A stretch of 64,000 nt of DNA from Petunia secreta (GCA_029990175.1 JARKIP010000023.1:25005501-25069500); one strand, 5' to 3'; positions 35,547 to 47,530 are shown, counted from the stretch's first letter. The notes: generated by a model from the letters alone, not told the origin. Translations and numbers: made by a program.

Positions 35547-38130
35547 ATGTCGATCAATTCTGCACAAAATTCTTCAATTCCGTCTATGGAAAGAACCCCC
35601 ATCATTGACACCATGATCGTCGGTGATGAACTGGTTAATGTTGCAGTGCCCCTCAATATAATTTTACCAACTGACTGCGACATTGAAGTGACGTCGCAGT
35701 CGAACATTTCAGGCCAAAAGCGGCCGAAAGCCACCGCTAACCGTAACGCTACTGAAGAAACCATCATTGACAAATGAGAAGATGTCGCTGAGGAAACTGG
35801 CAATGGTAACGATGCTGAGGCAGAAATTCCAAAACCTATTTTGAAAGAACTCGAGCCTCACCACGTCAATCCCGTGAAGTTAGATCTTTCAAATGATTTC
35901 AAGATACAAGAGCAAACCGAGGCAGATGTTAAAAAGAATAGAAATATACCAGTTCAAAACACTCCGAGCCTGATTATGCAATCCAATATAAATTTAGTTC
36001 GAGAGGAATGTAAATGGGTCCTCGAGGTCTAAGTTAGTATCCCTGCCCCGGAGAGCCGCACATGTGATAGAGTGGAGGGGAGTTCCTTCGTGTACACTTA
36101 CCCTTCACAATCAGATTCACTTTAACTATCCACGAGGTTGTGGACACTTTCTTCCAAACCTACAATTTGTGCTTAGCTCAGATTGGCCCAGGGTTTTGGA
36201 GGGTTGTGCAGTGCCTTGATTACTTAAGAAAAAGGGCAGGTGTCCCTTTTACTTTCCATTATTTCATCTATCTATTTTCCCCCACGCTATACAAAGATAA
36301 GATTGGTCAACTCAACAAGTTAGGCCAGTTATCTCTGATCACAAAAGGTGAGGCCACAAATGATCGTGGGTAGAACGATCGCTTCGTTCTCCTACCAACT
36401 AACCTTCTATCCTTGAGGCCTGGTTTTCCCGAGCGGTGGAACCGAACAAGTAAGTATTTTCTTCGCTGCCTTCAATAATTTCTTTATTCTCAATTCTTCA
36501 TTTTTAACTTTTTCTTTGATTTCTTCAGCCGAGACAATCTCAATTACTCCAGAAGATTTGATTGCCTCGGTGCAAGCTATCATTCATGCAAAGCCAAAGG
36601 AATAAAGATCGTAGATGTTCTTAGCTGCTTTGAGCGAAAACCAATGGGCGTGCAAACGTCATGGTGAGTCGCCCTTCACCTTTGTCATGTTTTTCCTTCA
36701 AAATTTCTTCTTTACTAATCTTTACCCCGCCTTTGGTAGGTCTTCCTGAGAGAGCGGCTACCGAACTGAAGGAGAAGAAGAAGAATAATAAGGAAGACAA
36801 GAAGAAGAAAGTCCTTGAGACTGGGGAAGGTTTAGGTGAACTCCAGGGTTTGATTGGAAATCTCGAGAAAAAGAAAGAGAGAGAGACAGTTCCCAAGGGC
36901 TCATCGGACCAGGGGACTTCAAAAGGTAATAACATCCTCTCTTTTCCTTTTAAAATTCACTTTATCTCTTCCAATACCTCATTCTTCGCTAAATCCATGT
37001 TGTTTTTCTCTTTCGAAGCTTCAAAAAGAAAGAGGCAGGCGTCGAAGAAATCCTCTAAGGCCAAGCCGGCTAGAGCATAGGAAAATCCCGTTTCCAACCC
37101 TGAGGCGGTTACTCATCCTCGCAAAGGTTTGGTAGATGAGCCTATTGATGAAGAGGCTCAGAGGGAAATCAAAGCGACCAACACCGAGGAGCCAACCCAG
37201 ACTGTTGATAAAGTTGAGAAAGTAGTCCCTTCATCAACGACTAAGGAAAAGAGTGTAGATGAGCCCCATCGTGCTGAAGAGAGGGCTACACGAGCCACTT
37301 CCAAGCCTGCTAATGACTCAGCTCCTCGAGGATGATTCAGGAGCATTGAAATTCCCTCCAATCTTTTCCTTTTAGATGATGATGTGGCTGTCCCTATCAA
37401 TCTTAGAGGACTCCTCGGGCTGCTGGAGCGATAGCGCCTCGGGAGGTCACCCATTGCTGATTCGGTGGCTTACTCGGATCAGCATGCGGTTCAGATTCAT
37501 TTATTTCTCCCTTCCCCTAACTCCTTAGTTACACCTTTGCAGGGCTACATTTATGCAATTAGGGCTGCCGAGATAGAAGCCTACCGAGCTTCCAATCTTA
37601 AGAGGATCAAGGATTAGTGAGATCAAACAAGAGCTGGCCTTGAATCACAAATAGTTGATCTTGAAAAGCGACTACTTAACTCCAAGCTTGAGCTAGATGA
37701 AGCTCGAAAAACTGCTGACAAATCTGACCTCGAGGCAGCTAATGCTCGCGAGGCTGTGTCTTCCTCCGAGGTCAAAATGGAGGCTCTGAAAAACCCCGCC
37801 AAGCCGAGCTGAAAAGAATAACCGGTGAAGCCAGTGCTACCATCAACAAAAATGTTGAGAAGTACCACTCCAAGCTGAAGGAAAACATTCTCAAAATAAA
37901 TAAGCTGGCTACTGAGAAAAAGAAACTCGAGGCTGAGATTGAGACCCTTCGGGGTAAAATGGCATTTTCCTTGTCGAAGCGAAAATTGAGAGTAACCAAA
38001 GCCAAAGTTGACAAGAACTGGGCCATCATCCAAACGAAGTTGAAAACTCTCAAGCAATGCCAAGCCGGGCGAATCTAGACATAGAGATAGCCAAGACGGA
38101 AAGTGATGCTGCCAAGGCTCAGCAACTAAA
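35547..38130 (+). pseudogene. Putative gypsy-type transposon (Transposase_28-like) gene remnant with introns
   Basis: The frame from ATG 35547 runs in phase across stops at 35775 and 36030. It includes REECKWVLEV, FVYTYPSQ, LAQIGPGFWRV and YLFSPTLYK, ending in PERWNRT. This order resembles the plant 'putative gypsy type transposon' domain (Pfam Transposase_28), recalled from family knowledge. Three GT-AG introns can be placed: 36450-36528, 36664-36739 and 36926-37018. The C-terminal part (37620-38090) is a lysine- and glutamate-rich coiled coil with stops. The protein resembles retroelement gag but its role is unknown. The 3' end is cut off by the SIRE-type element near 38150. Confidence 0.6.
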
Positions 38131-38149
38131 TCTTGATAATTATGCAAGG

Positions 38150-38784
38150 ATGTACGAGAAAAGAAAAGATTGCATAAGATTGGGATAAGCCTTGAAGATA
38201 AGCAAGGAATTCAATTAGGACTCAAACACTTGAAGGGCTTTAGAGTTCTGATTGCTCAAGACTTCTCAAGTATTCAAGGGTATAAATTGAGAAGTATTTC
38301 ATCTATTGAAGATACGCACAAATACAGAGAGTTTAGGGCAGCAGCATAGAAGTCGTTCTAAATTGTATTTGAGCAGTCGTCTAGCTACATGGAACTATGT
38401 GAAGAACTTGTTCCTTAGGATTGAGTTTAAATTATTCTCAGTCTTAGTTCATCTGTAGTAAAATCATTCGAGTTGTACTAATTACTTTCATAGAAGTTCT
38501 GTAAGAGTATACATCATTCAAGTCTTGTACTTGAAGAAGCTTCACTAATTGTGAAAGGGGTCACTATAAGATTAGAATTAGTCCTAGGTTAGTAAGAAGG
38601 TAGTCTTGTAACCAAGTGAGTCTTTCAAATAGTGAAGTTGAAATCCTACTTGAGAGAGTAGGTCGTGGTTTTTTTATCCCTAGTTAACGGGGTTTTTCCA
38701 CGCTAAAATTCTGTGTTTATTTAATTACTTTTACTTATTCCTCAATTAATCAATAAAGGAACACATATAGGGAACTGGTCCTTC
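38150..38784 (+). repeat. 5' LTR (at least 3' part) of the SIRE-type element
   Basis: Contains TTGTAACCAAGTGAGTC, GGTCGTGGTTTTTTTATCCC and GGGGTTTTTCCACG, the conserved string before the end of SIRE LTRs. It ends GGTCCTTCA at 38784. The left edge is uncertain, and no partner LTR is in the window for comparison. Confidence 0.65.
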
Positions 38785-38805
38785 AGTAGTGGTGTATATC
38801 AGAGA
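38785..38805 (+). other. Degenerate primer binding site of the SIRE-type element
   Basis: GTGGTGTATATCAGAGAGG directly follows the LTR end and resembles TGGTATCAGAGC (initiator tRNA-Met complement) with a two-base insertion and a change near its end. Confidence 0.55.
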
Positions 38806-38814
38806 GGGTTATCC

Positions 38815-39836
38815 TTGAAGAGGCTAACACCTAGGATTAGAACGAGTACATCACAAGAAAATGGTGAGGGTCAGTCTACTGTTAGGGCACCTTTGTTCAA
38901 TAGAAAATACTACTCATGGTGGAAAGGAAGGATGAGAGATCATCTTCAAGCTGAGGACTATGAGTTATGGGACATAGTCACTGAAGGTCCCATGATTCCA
39001 ATGAAGAAAGATGCTAAAAGGGAATGATGTTCCCAAAACAAGAAAGGAATGCACAGCTGAAGACTTGAGGCAATGGGAAAAGAATGCCAAAGCTAGAAAG
39101 TGGCTTTTCTATGGACTTAGTCCTGATAAGTGAACTAGGATTCAAGGGTATACCACTGCCAAAGAAATTTGGAATGCTTTGCAGGTTGCTCATGAAGGAC
39201 CAAGTCAAGTGAAAAAATCCTAACTAGAGTTCTTCCAGACTCTTGGGAAATTAAGGCTTGTGCCATTATTGAAAGTAAGGATCTTACCACACTTTCCTAA
39301 AATGAGCTTATATGTAATCTAAAAACTTATGAACTAAGGAAAAAGGTTAAGAACATAGGTGAACCAGTTAAAACTGAACCTAACATAGCCTTAACTGCTA
39401 CTGATAAGTCTGTTGATGATACGGAACTGGTCCTTATAGCTAAGAGTGTCCAAAGATACTTGAATAAGAAAAAGGGGGCTAGTGGACAGGGTAGGTCTTT
39501 TAACATGAAACAGGCTGGAGAATGCTTCAAATGTGCAAGTATGGAACACTACATCAGCAAATGTTCAGTGATGGAAGGAGAATGGAGAAAGAGATATGTT
39601 GAGGAAAGAAGAAAGGCTAACGAACAGGTCCACAAGAAAAGTGGAAATCCCAAAGCTATGGTTGCTGGTTGGCAAGATAGTGAGAATGAGCAATCAGATG
39701 ATGAGCTTGCTCTAGTGGCTCTTGAAGATTCAGATAATGAAGAAGATTTTGAGGTATTTATTTCTAAACTCAAAGAGAATGTGAAAAACATGCCTAGGGA
39801 GAATTTAGTTAAATTGTTTCATACTATGCTAAATTA
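38815..39836 (+). pseudogene. SIRE-type gag
   Basis: The first 70 codons read as the gag N-terminus (APLFNRKYYSWWKGRMRDHL, YELWDIV). A frameshift follows near 39025. Around 39220 a central gag segment is missing: VAHEGPSQVKKS jumps to LPDSWE in another frame. The frame reopens at 39460 with the CCHC zinc knuckle CFKCASMEHYISKC (about 39523-39564), complete in spacing (CX2CX4HX4C). An acidic tail (39680-39760) and leucine-rich segments follow. Confidence 0.75.
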
Positions 39837-40180
39837 GTTTAAATATCTTAGGGATAGTAAAGATCAACTGCATGATGAAATTGAAAGAGTAGAAACTGAA
39901 TACAAAAAGGTTGTAATTAAAAATGATACTTTGAAAAGAAAAAATAGCATACTAAAGGAACAGGTCCTGACACTTGAATCAACTGTTCAGGAACTAGAAA
40001 TTGAGAAATTGGAAAACAAAACAATTGAAAATGGTAAGGGCATTGCTAATTCTCATCAGCTCATTACTGAAGAGAAATTGAAAGTTACAGTTGATGAACT
40101 GTATAATAAAGATGCAAAAAATAAGATCTTTGGAAGAGGACTTAGTTAAAACAAAGAATGAGTAAAGCAAAACAGTAAAA
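39837..40180 (+). pseudogene. Gag-tail/pol-linker coiled-coil segment of the SIRE-type element
   Basis: Reads a lysine- and glutamate-rich coiled coil (EQVLTLESTVQELEIEKLEN at 39958-40017) between gag knuckle and protease. SIRE polyproteins carry such a segment here. Stops at 39836 and 40147 break it. Confidence 0.5.
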
Positions 40181-40550
40181 TGGAACAAGTCCTCTGAAGC
40201 TTTAGAATGGTTACAGGAAAATCATATTAGTATTAGGAAGGGTATTGGGTTTATGAAATCTCAGTCACTGCCCAAATGGGATCCAAAGAGTAAGTATCTA
40301 ACTCTTCCTTGGTTATGCACACACCGTGGGAACACTGATCACTTGAAAAGAAATTTCCAATCTCTGGCAAAGGCTGCATAAAGGAACAGGTCCTATAAAC
40401 CTGTTCAAAACTCTGTGGTAAAGAAAATTGTTCACACAAAGAAAGCATTACCATTTTGGGCTAAGAGAGATCTGATTCATCCCTTTTCTCAAGGAAAGTT
40501 TTGGGTTCTTAAAATTAACTCCCTAGTTTTCTTTTGCAGGTTAGAGTGAA

Positions 40551-43500
40551 TGAGAGGAACCACAAATAGTACATGGACAGTGGTTGCTCAAGGCATACGA
40601 CAGGATATAAGGAACTGTTCCTTTCACTCTCAGCTTTTCAAGGAGGAAGTACTTCCTTCGGTAATGACAAGAAAGGAGAAATTATTGGCATTGGAAAGGT
40701 AGGTAGGTCTAATTCACATAGCATTGATAATATTTTTCTAGTATATGGACTGAAACATTGTTTACTAAGCATATCTCAATTGTGTGACAAAAGTAACAGT
40801 GTGAAATTTTCTTCTACTGGTTGTTTTGTGACTAACCAAGCATCTGGAGAGATAATTTTGTAGGGAAATATATATATATGGAAACATTTATATGGTAGAT
40901 CTTATGTCACTAGCTGATGGAAGTATGAGTTGCTGAAGTGTAATGCAAAATGATCCCCTCCTGTGGCACAAAAGACTCGGTCATGCTAGTCTTTCGCAAT
41001 TAAAAAAACTAGTTTCCAAGGACTTGGTGATAGGACTCCCTAACATCAAGTTCAAGGAAGAAAGATTTTGTAGTGCTTGCGCTATGGGGGAAGAAGGTAA
41101 AGTCATCCTTTAAACCAAAGAAGCAGGTCAGTACTACCAAACCTTTGGAACTGGTCCATATGAATCTTTGTGGACCAATAAGAACAATGAGTCCTGGGTC
41201 CAACTAAGGAAGAAGCATTAAATACATTTTCAATATTTGCTAAGAAAATTTAGAAAACACTAGATAGTCATATTGTTGCTATAAGGTCAGATCATGGTAC
41301 TGAGTTTGACAATCAACTATTCTTTAAGTTTTGCAATGAAAATGGTATTGATTATAACTTATCTTCACCTAGAACTCCACAACAAAATGGAGTAGTTGAA
41401 AGGAAAAATAGGACCTAAGAAGAAATGGCTAGGACCATGCTATTATCTGAAAATCATCCATAAAGTTTTTGGCTGAAGCTATTAATACTGCTTGCTATAT
41501 AATCAATAGATGCATGACAAGACCATTGTTAGAAAAGACCCCCATGAGTTACTTAAAGGATGAAAACCTAATATTGCTTACCTTAGGGCTTTTGGTTGTA
41601 AATATTTTATTCACAATAATGGAAAGGATGCCTTAGGAAAATTTGATCCTACAAGTAATGAGGGAGTCTTTTTAGATTATTCATTACATAGCAAGTCATA
41701 TAGGATATTTAATAAGAAAAATATGAAAATAGAAGAAAGCATGCATGTTAAGTTAGATGAATCTGACATTCTATCTAGAGAATAGGTACAGGAGGATGAA
41801 GAAATTGGAATGTTGAGGTATTGTGAACCTGTTCTTCAACAATTGTAATCTGTCTCAGGTGAATCAATGGGTAATGAATCAAAAGGAACAACTCCTTCTA
41901 CTGAAACTGACATGGGTAGCACAGAAACAGGGAGAACGAATGCCACTACATCAGGAACTATTCCTCAGCATGAACACCCACAGGATGGATTGGTGCCAAA
42001 GCCTTAAAAATATCTAAGTTCTCATCATGTGGATCTAATAATTTAGGACAAAGATGCTGGAAATCAAACTAGATATGCAGTCAAGAGTCACAATCTGTGT
42101 GCCTTTAGTGTCTTCTTGTCTCTTGTTGAACCCAAAAATGTAAAAGAAGCACTGAAAGATGCAGATTGGATCAAAGCTATGCAGGAGGAGTTGAATCGAT
42201 TCCAAAGAAGTCAAGTTTGGTAACTAGAACCTAAGCGAAGGAACAGGTCCATCATAGGAACCAAATGGGTTTTCAGGAACAAACTTGATGAGGATGGCAT
42301 GGTAACAAGAAATAAGCCAGATTAGTTGTTCAGGGATATAGCCAACAGGAGAGCATTGACTATGATGAGACTTTTTCTCCAGTTGCAAGATTGAAAGTAA
42401 TAAGACTTCTTATAGCTTTTGCTACTTACATGGATTTCACTCTACACCAAATGGATGTTAAAAGTGCATTTCTGAATGGTTATTTGAAGGAAGAAGTATA
42501 TGTCAAACGACCACCAGCTTTTGAGAATGAGCAGTTCCTTGAACATGTCTACAAATTATACAAGGCTTTGTATGGACTCAAGCAGGCACCGAAGGCCTAG
42601 TATGAAAGATTATCCAAATTCCTACTTCAGCATGGATACAAAAGAGGTAAACTTGATAGCACACTGTTCTTAAAAGAAAAAGGTAAACATCTCTTAATTG
42701 TGCAAATTTATGTAGATGATATAATCTTTGGTGCTACTTGTGAAAATTTAAGTAAGGAATTTGCAAGTCTGATGGGGACTGAGTTTGAGATGAGCATGAT
42801 GGGTGAAGTCAATTTCTTTTTTGGTTTACAAATCAAGCAAACTTCAAATGGAACTATGATCCACCAACAAAAATATGTTAAGGAATTACTTAAAAGATTT
42901 GACATGGATAATGCTATGAAAATCTATCCACCAATTGTCACTGCTACTAAATTTGAAATTGATGAACATGGTAATTCAATTGATCAAAAATTATATAGAG
43001 GCATGATTGGTTCTTTGCTTTATCTAACTGGAAGCAGACCTGATATTGTATTTAGTGTTGGCTTATGTGCTAAATTTCAATCAGATCCTAAAGAATCTCA
43101 CTTGAAAGTTGTTAAAAGAATTTTGAGGTATCTGAAACGAACATGTTCCTTAAGACTTTGGCATCCAATAGGTGGAAATTTTAATCTTGGTAGATACACT
43201 GATGCTGACTATGCAGGATTTCTTGTTGATAGGAAAATTACCTCAGGTATGGCACACTTTCTTGGTGAGTGTTTGGTTTCGTGGGGAACCAAGAAACAAA
43301 ATTCAGTGGCACTCTCCACTGCAGAAGCTGAGTATGTGGCTACTGCCTCATGTTGTTCTCAATTGTTGTGGATAAAACAAAAATTACAAGATTTTGGTAT
43401 GTTGGAACTGTTCCTATCTATTGTGATAACACTAGTGCAATTAACATGACTAAAAATCCAGTGCATGACAAAAGGACTGAACACATTGACATAAGACATC

Positions 43501-43649
43501 ATTTCTTGAGGGACAATTATGAAAATGGATTGATTACTATAGCTTTTTGTCCTACTGATAAATAAACTGCTGACATATTTACAAAGGCCTTAAGTAGAGA
43601 TCATTTTGAAAGGAACACGTTAGAATTAGGGATGATTAAATTCACCTAA
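40551..43649 (+). pseudogene. SIRE-type Copia pol (protease, integrase, RT, RNase H)
   Basis: Protease motif MDSGCSRHTTG at 40573. Pre-integrase and integrase survive in pieces: SDHGTEF near 41290 holds the second catalytic aspartate and PQQNGVVERKNRT near 41380 the glutamate; the first aspartate region is deleted. Reverse transcriptase begins near 42230 (GTKWVFRNKLDEDG), keeps QMDVKSAFLNGYLKEEV and has the catalytic YVDD at ~42709-42720. RNase H follows (TDADYAG, SVALSTAEAEY, a frameshift near 43395, then VPIYCDNTSAI and DIFTKALS). There are over ten stops and frameshifts, the worst in integrase. The RT/RNase H half (42391-43449) is nearly open. Confidence 0.85.
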
Positions 43650-44239
43650 GTCTACTCAGCTTTACTTTAAAAATAGGCTAGAAAACTTGGCTTAAAAAAT
43701 AATTTTTATTAAAGTCAATTTGAAGTTTTCAGCTTAGTTCTATACTTAATTGTATACTCTATGCCATGATTTCTACTTAAGCGTGCTAAATTTTAATGAT
43801 GTGACCCTTATGTTCTATGAATTTCAGATTATGCAATTTGATTGAAATTGGGTATGGGAACTGTTCCTTATCACATTCTCAGGTATGTACTACTTTATTT
43901 TTAAGAAATTATTAGAGTTTGATGGCCTTAGGTAATTAGAAGAGTCTAAATCCCACTCAACCTCTATCTCTCTGAAAACAATCCCATCAAGGAACCGTTC
44001 CATACTCCATCTCCCACTTGAACTCTAATCATAACGGCTATTATTGTAACGTTAAAGTGACCTAATCAGTCTGAAACTCTATTTAAATAAGGAAACTGAA
44101 GGTAAATCGTTTTAGTCTCCTTCTCTATAACTACCTCTTGTTGTTATATAAATCCTTAAGCTCTCATCTAAAATTCTCATTTTAAGTTTTCAAAATTTCA
44201 GAAAGAGTGATTAATTATCTTTTGAATCTAATTGTTGTC
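43650..44239 (+). other. Spacer between SIRE pol and the extra ORF
   Basis: Non-coding, with two GGAACNGTTCC motifs (43857, 43991) and a TATA-like box at 44090. A 5'-UTR-like, TC-rich stretch precedes ATG 44240. Confidence 0.55.
44090..44100 (+). promoter_or_regulatory. Candidate internal TATA box for the extra ORF
   Basis: TATTTAAATAA lies 140 bp before ATG 44240, at plant promoter spacing. SIRE-type env-like ORFs are usually thought to be expressed by splicing or read-through, so an internal promoter would be notable. Confidence 0.35.
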
Positions 44240-45977
44240 ATGTCTCTTTCACCTGATAACACTTCATCCAATCCTACCACTGAAGAACCACTAGTTGAAA
44301 ACCCTACTTCACCCATGCAAAAAAATTCACCACTTCCAGAAAACTAAAACCCTCAAAACCCTGACTTTGAAATTCAATAGAAGGATCAGGTCCATCCTTT
44401 ACTGAGACACTATAGCATATGGATGATTTGTCTAGAGCCATGATCCTGTATGAATTTAAAGTAAATTATGCTGAGCCATTAAATGTTGTTGATGATAAGG
44501 GGGAAAAAGTAGAAGGGCTAGGTGTATCTGTACCAGAAAATGAGAGGGAAAAGAAAACTGTGAAGTACTTAGAGGGTCCCATGCATAAGTCTTCTAAGTC
44601 TCTTGTGGCTGCATCTAGAGCACCCATGGATGATGTAGAAATGGTGGATGTGGATGAGGCAATTAGTGACAATGATAAGCCACTTGTTGATTTAATTAAA
44701 TTGGGAGGTTTGAAGAAAAAGTTAACAAAGCAGGGGCCTGTTGATCCTGCTGAACTTGCTGATATAAATGCTAAGCTTAAAAAGATAAGTGATAGTTATA
44801 AGCCTGGAATTCAGAAGAAAAGTCAAAAGAAAAGTTCTAGCAAGGGTAAAGGAATTTTTCCTTCCACCCAGATTCCTGCAAGTAGTGTTAGGAGAACCAG
44901 AGGTTTTGTAAATGTTGCTGATGCACAAATGGCTGAGACTCTTGAGAGAAACGGGAAGTGTAAGCAGAAATAGGTTCCTGAGGTTGTTGTGGCAGTTGAT
45001 GAATCTGATGTGGAGGAAGAAGAAACTGTTCCTGTGACCATGAAAAGAAGAACTTCTTAAAGGAGGTCTGCACAGACTGATGAGAGATCTTCTAGTGCTG
45101 GTTCTGTGCCGAAGAGAACAAGATCTTCTAAGAGGGCTTTAGTAGATGAAAGCACTGAGTCTGAAGGAGAAGCTGAGAATCAAGAAGAGGAGGCTGAAAG
45201 TGAAAGTGAAAAGAAGGAGGTTCGAAAGAATTTGCATACTGATTATGATAAAAGGAAGTTGTTGAAAGGAAGAGTACTTGCTGATATGGAAGAAGAAGGG
45301 ATGTGTTGGTTGCTAGAGAAGCTTGATAAACAAGGCTGGAAGGACATGGTCCTTAAAATCAGAGGGAAGATTTCCAGAGATGAAGTGGTTGAATTCTTTT
45401 TCAATTGCTCCATTGATGAAGGCAGAATCAACAGTACAGTGAATGGAAATGACATTTTCTTTGATGCACAAGAACTGGGAGAACTGTTTGATATCCCTGC
45501 TGTGGGCTATATATAGTGACTATGTTAAAGGGGAATGGCCTGATCTCACAGGTTTGCCTACTACCTTGGAGATTACAAGCAAATTTGCTGAGAATCCACA
45601 AGAGGAAAAACCAAGAGCAGTGGAAAAATGCGAGATGCAACCAAAGCATCAACTTCCGTTTGAATTTGTCAACAAGATCATCTTTCCCAGATAAGAGAAA
45701 AGATCAAAAGCAATTTTCTTGGACCTGGTCCTTATGGAGTTGCTGGATTCTGACAAGAAAATAAATTGGCCCATGTTTATGGTGCATCTGATCACTAGAG
45801 TGGTGACTTAAAAAAAGAAACATGCTTTGCCATATGGATTCATTCTCACTGCTCTGATTGAAAAATTAGGGATTCCATTAAAGGAAGTAAAAATTGCTAC
45901 CGAGAAGGAGAGATTTGGGGCTACTATACTGATCAGCTGTGACATGACTGTCAATGCTGAGCCTGTTACTGCTGCTG
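44240..45977 (+). pseudogene. Plant transposon protein-domain ORF in env position of the SIRE-type element
   Basis: Starts MSLSPDNTSSNP at 44240, is broken by a stop at 44345, then runs 44419-44973 in another frame and 45106-45516 with one stop between. The N-terminal half is charged and disordered. From about 45250 it carries the domain catalogued as 'putative plant transposon protein' (Transposase_32-like): KGRVLADMEEEG, GWKDMVLKIRGKISRDEVVE, EFVNKIIFPR, HALPYGFILTALIE. The domain's role is unknown. The ORF ends abruptly at 45977 where a Tekay LTR begins. It shares variant GGAACNGKTCC motifs with the pol region, supporting one element. Confidence 0.65.
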
Positions 45978-46296
45978 TGAAACGACCTCGGTCAGTCGTT
46001 TTAGAAGTTAGGACTCCAATTGGCGTACCGATAATTTTAAAATATTCGTAATATCCATTAGGACCTGTCTGTAAAATTTGAGCTAAATCAGAACTCGTTT
46101 GATAGGTATTGGAAAAATGTATCAGTTTTTATTGGCGATAAATATTAAAAAGAGATTTTCGAGCTCGGTTTTGCCGAATGAGCTCCGTTTCGAAATCCGA
46201 AAGCGCCGTTAAGTTCGTATGATTATTTGTGATTTTTGTAAACTTTCGAAGTGAATTTCGATATTGTTCGGCTAGTTTCCGCTAAAATGCCGAAAG
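45978..46296 (+). repeat. Tekay LTR fragment (first ~320 bp)
   Basis: Begins TGAAACGACCTCGGTC and follows the other Tekay LTRs up to GCTAAAATGCCGAAAG, then stops. A true LTR start on the left with an abrupt right break means an insertion into the SIRE ORF was followed by a deletion that removed the rest of both elements. Confidence 0.85.
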
Positions 46297-47179
46297 ATCC
46301 ATTGAACATGATATCTAAGAAAAATAAACAATCTTACTTCTTACTGAAATTCAAGCAATGAATTGATCATATTTCTGATGTACAAATGGATATATAAAAT
46401 AAAATATACTTGAAACTCCAGTAAACTTTGGTAAAATAAGAAGGCAACCAGAAAACCACCACTGCTCAAACACTAAAGTGCACAATAAATGAACAATACC
46501 TATGCATACAGTAACTCTTAAGTTTAAGAAGGAAGAAAGCCAATTTGAATAGTAGTCGCTTTTGACTATCGAACCAAAACATGAATTTGAGTTTTTGCAC
46601 TATAAAATAACCTCATTTATGTATTTCACTTCAAGCCAGGTTTCAGTTAAGAAATCATCTATGATGTCACTACTATAATGATACTAGTCAAATCAGAATC
46701 ATATAGAGAACTCCCAAATTGACTTATTAAATTGGAGTAAATTAGCGTGATAGAGGACTGTATAGAAAGAGAAAAGGGAACCGTGCAAAATTTATACAAA
46801 GGACAATGGAAGCCTGATCATCCAAGCTTGTTCTTTAACAGATCAAACTTACAAAGATCAATTAAATAAAAGAAAAGTAATCAGTGCATATATCTTTTAC
46901 GAACACATTACGCAGAAGGAGGGCTTGAAGTTTAAATAGGGATATTATATTTCAGAAAATAACAATTTAGCTTTATGGAGTGTCCAAAGAAAAAAGGTTC
47001 ATCATAGTCAAAGTAAACTTACTTTCTCTTACTCCTAGCACAGTCAACAACGTGACAACCCATCTATTTGCATAAGAAATCATCCAAGAGAAAAGAAAGG
47101 AAAGAGGAGGCATTTCCTTCTTTGTGGAAGCTTGAAGCTTCATGTATCCCTTCACTTGGAATCCATGGGAATCATCCTA
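46297..47179. other. AT-rich spacer, nothing recognised
   Basis: No domain, transposon end or RNA gene recognised. Short closed frames only. Confidence 0.4.
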
Positions 47180-47530
47180 GTATGATTCCTTTTTTTGGTT
47201 TGAGTCTCTCTTTCTCCCTTGGAATCAATCTACGTATGTGAGTTTGGTTCATTCTTTCTTCTTATTTCCTGCCTCCCCAATCCTTATTTCTTGTTATCTC
47301 ATTTTATTGGTTTATTTTCGTATCTTTTTAGCTTCCGCGAATTTATCCCGCATCAATTAGAATCACTGATAGATTGTCTTTTTCCAAAAATGGAATTTTA
47401 CAAGCATTTGCTTAATTTAGTTTCCTGTTTTCCTTAAATTGGGTGGCGACTCCAAAAACTCCAAAAAAGCTAGTCCATTCAGTTGATATTCTGAATTTCG
47501 CCTTTAAAAAGTAATTTTTGGGGTTCAACA
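47180..47530 (+). repeat. Possible Tat-type LTR 3' remnant
   Basis: Contains GGGTGGCGACTCCAAAAA and ends TTTTTGGGGTTCAACA, the same kind of terminus as the Tat LTRs at 13792 and 21522, but upstream DNA does not match them. Probably a fragment of a different Tat family. Confidence 0.4.

Larger units (their letters stand above)
38150..45977 (+). mobile_element. SIRE-type Copia retrotransposon with extra 3' ORF, 3'-truncated
   Basis: Order: LTR end, primer site remnant, gag, protease, integrase, reverse transcriptase, RNase H, a ~590-bp spacer, then an additional ORF. Copia order (integrase before RT) and a long region after pol are typical of the SIRE/Maximus lineage. The 3' LTR is missing because a Tekay LTR begins at 45978. 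The left LTR border is approximate. At least ten GGAACNGKTCC motifs run through the element. Confidence 0.8.

Noticed and set aside
42391..43449. SIRE RT/RNase H as a live gene
   Set aside because: Although nearly open, it has a stop at 42598-42600, a frameshift at about 43395 and a broken integrase upstream, so it is part of a dead polyprotein.
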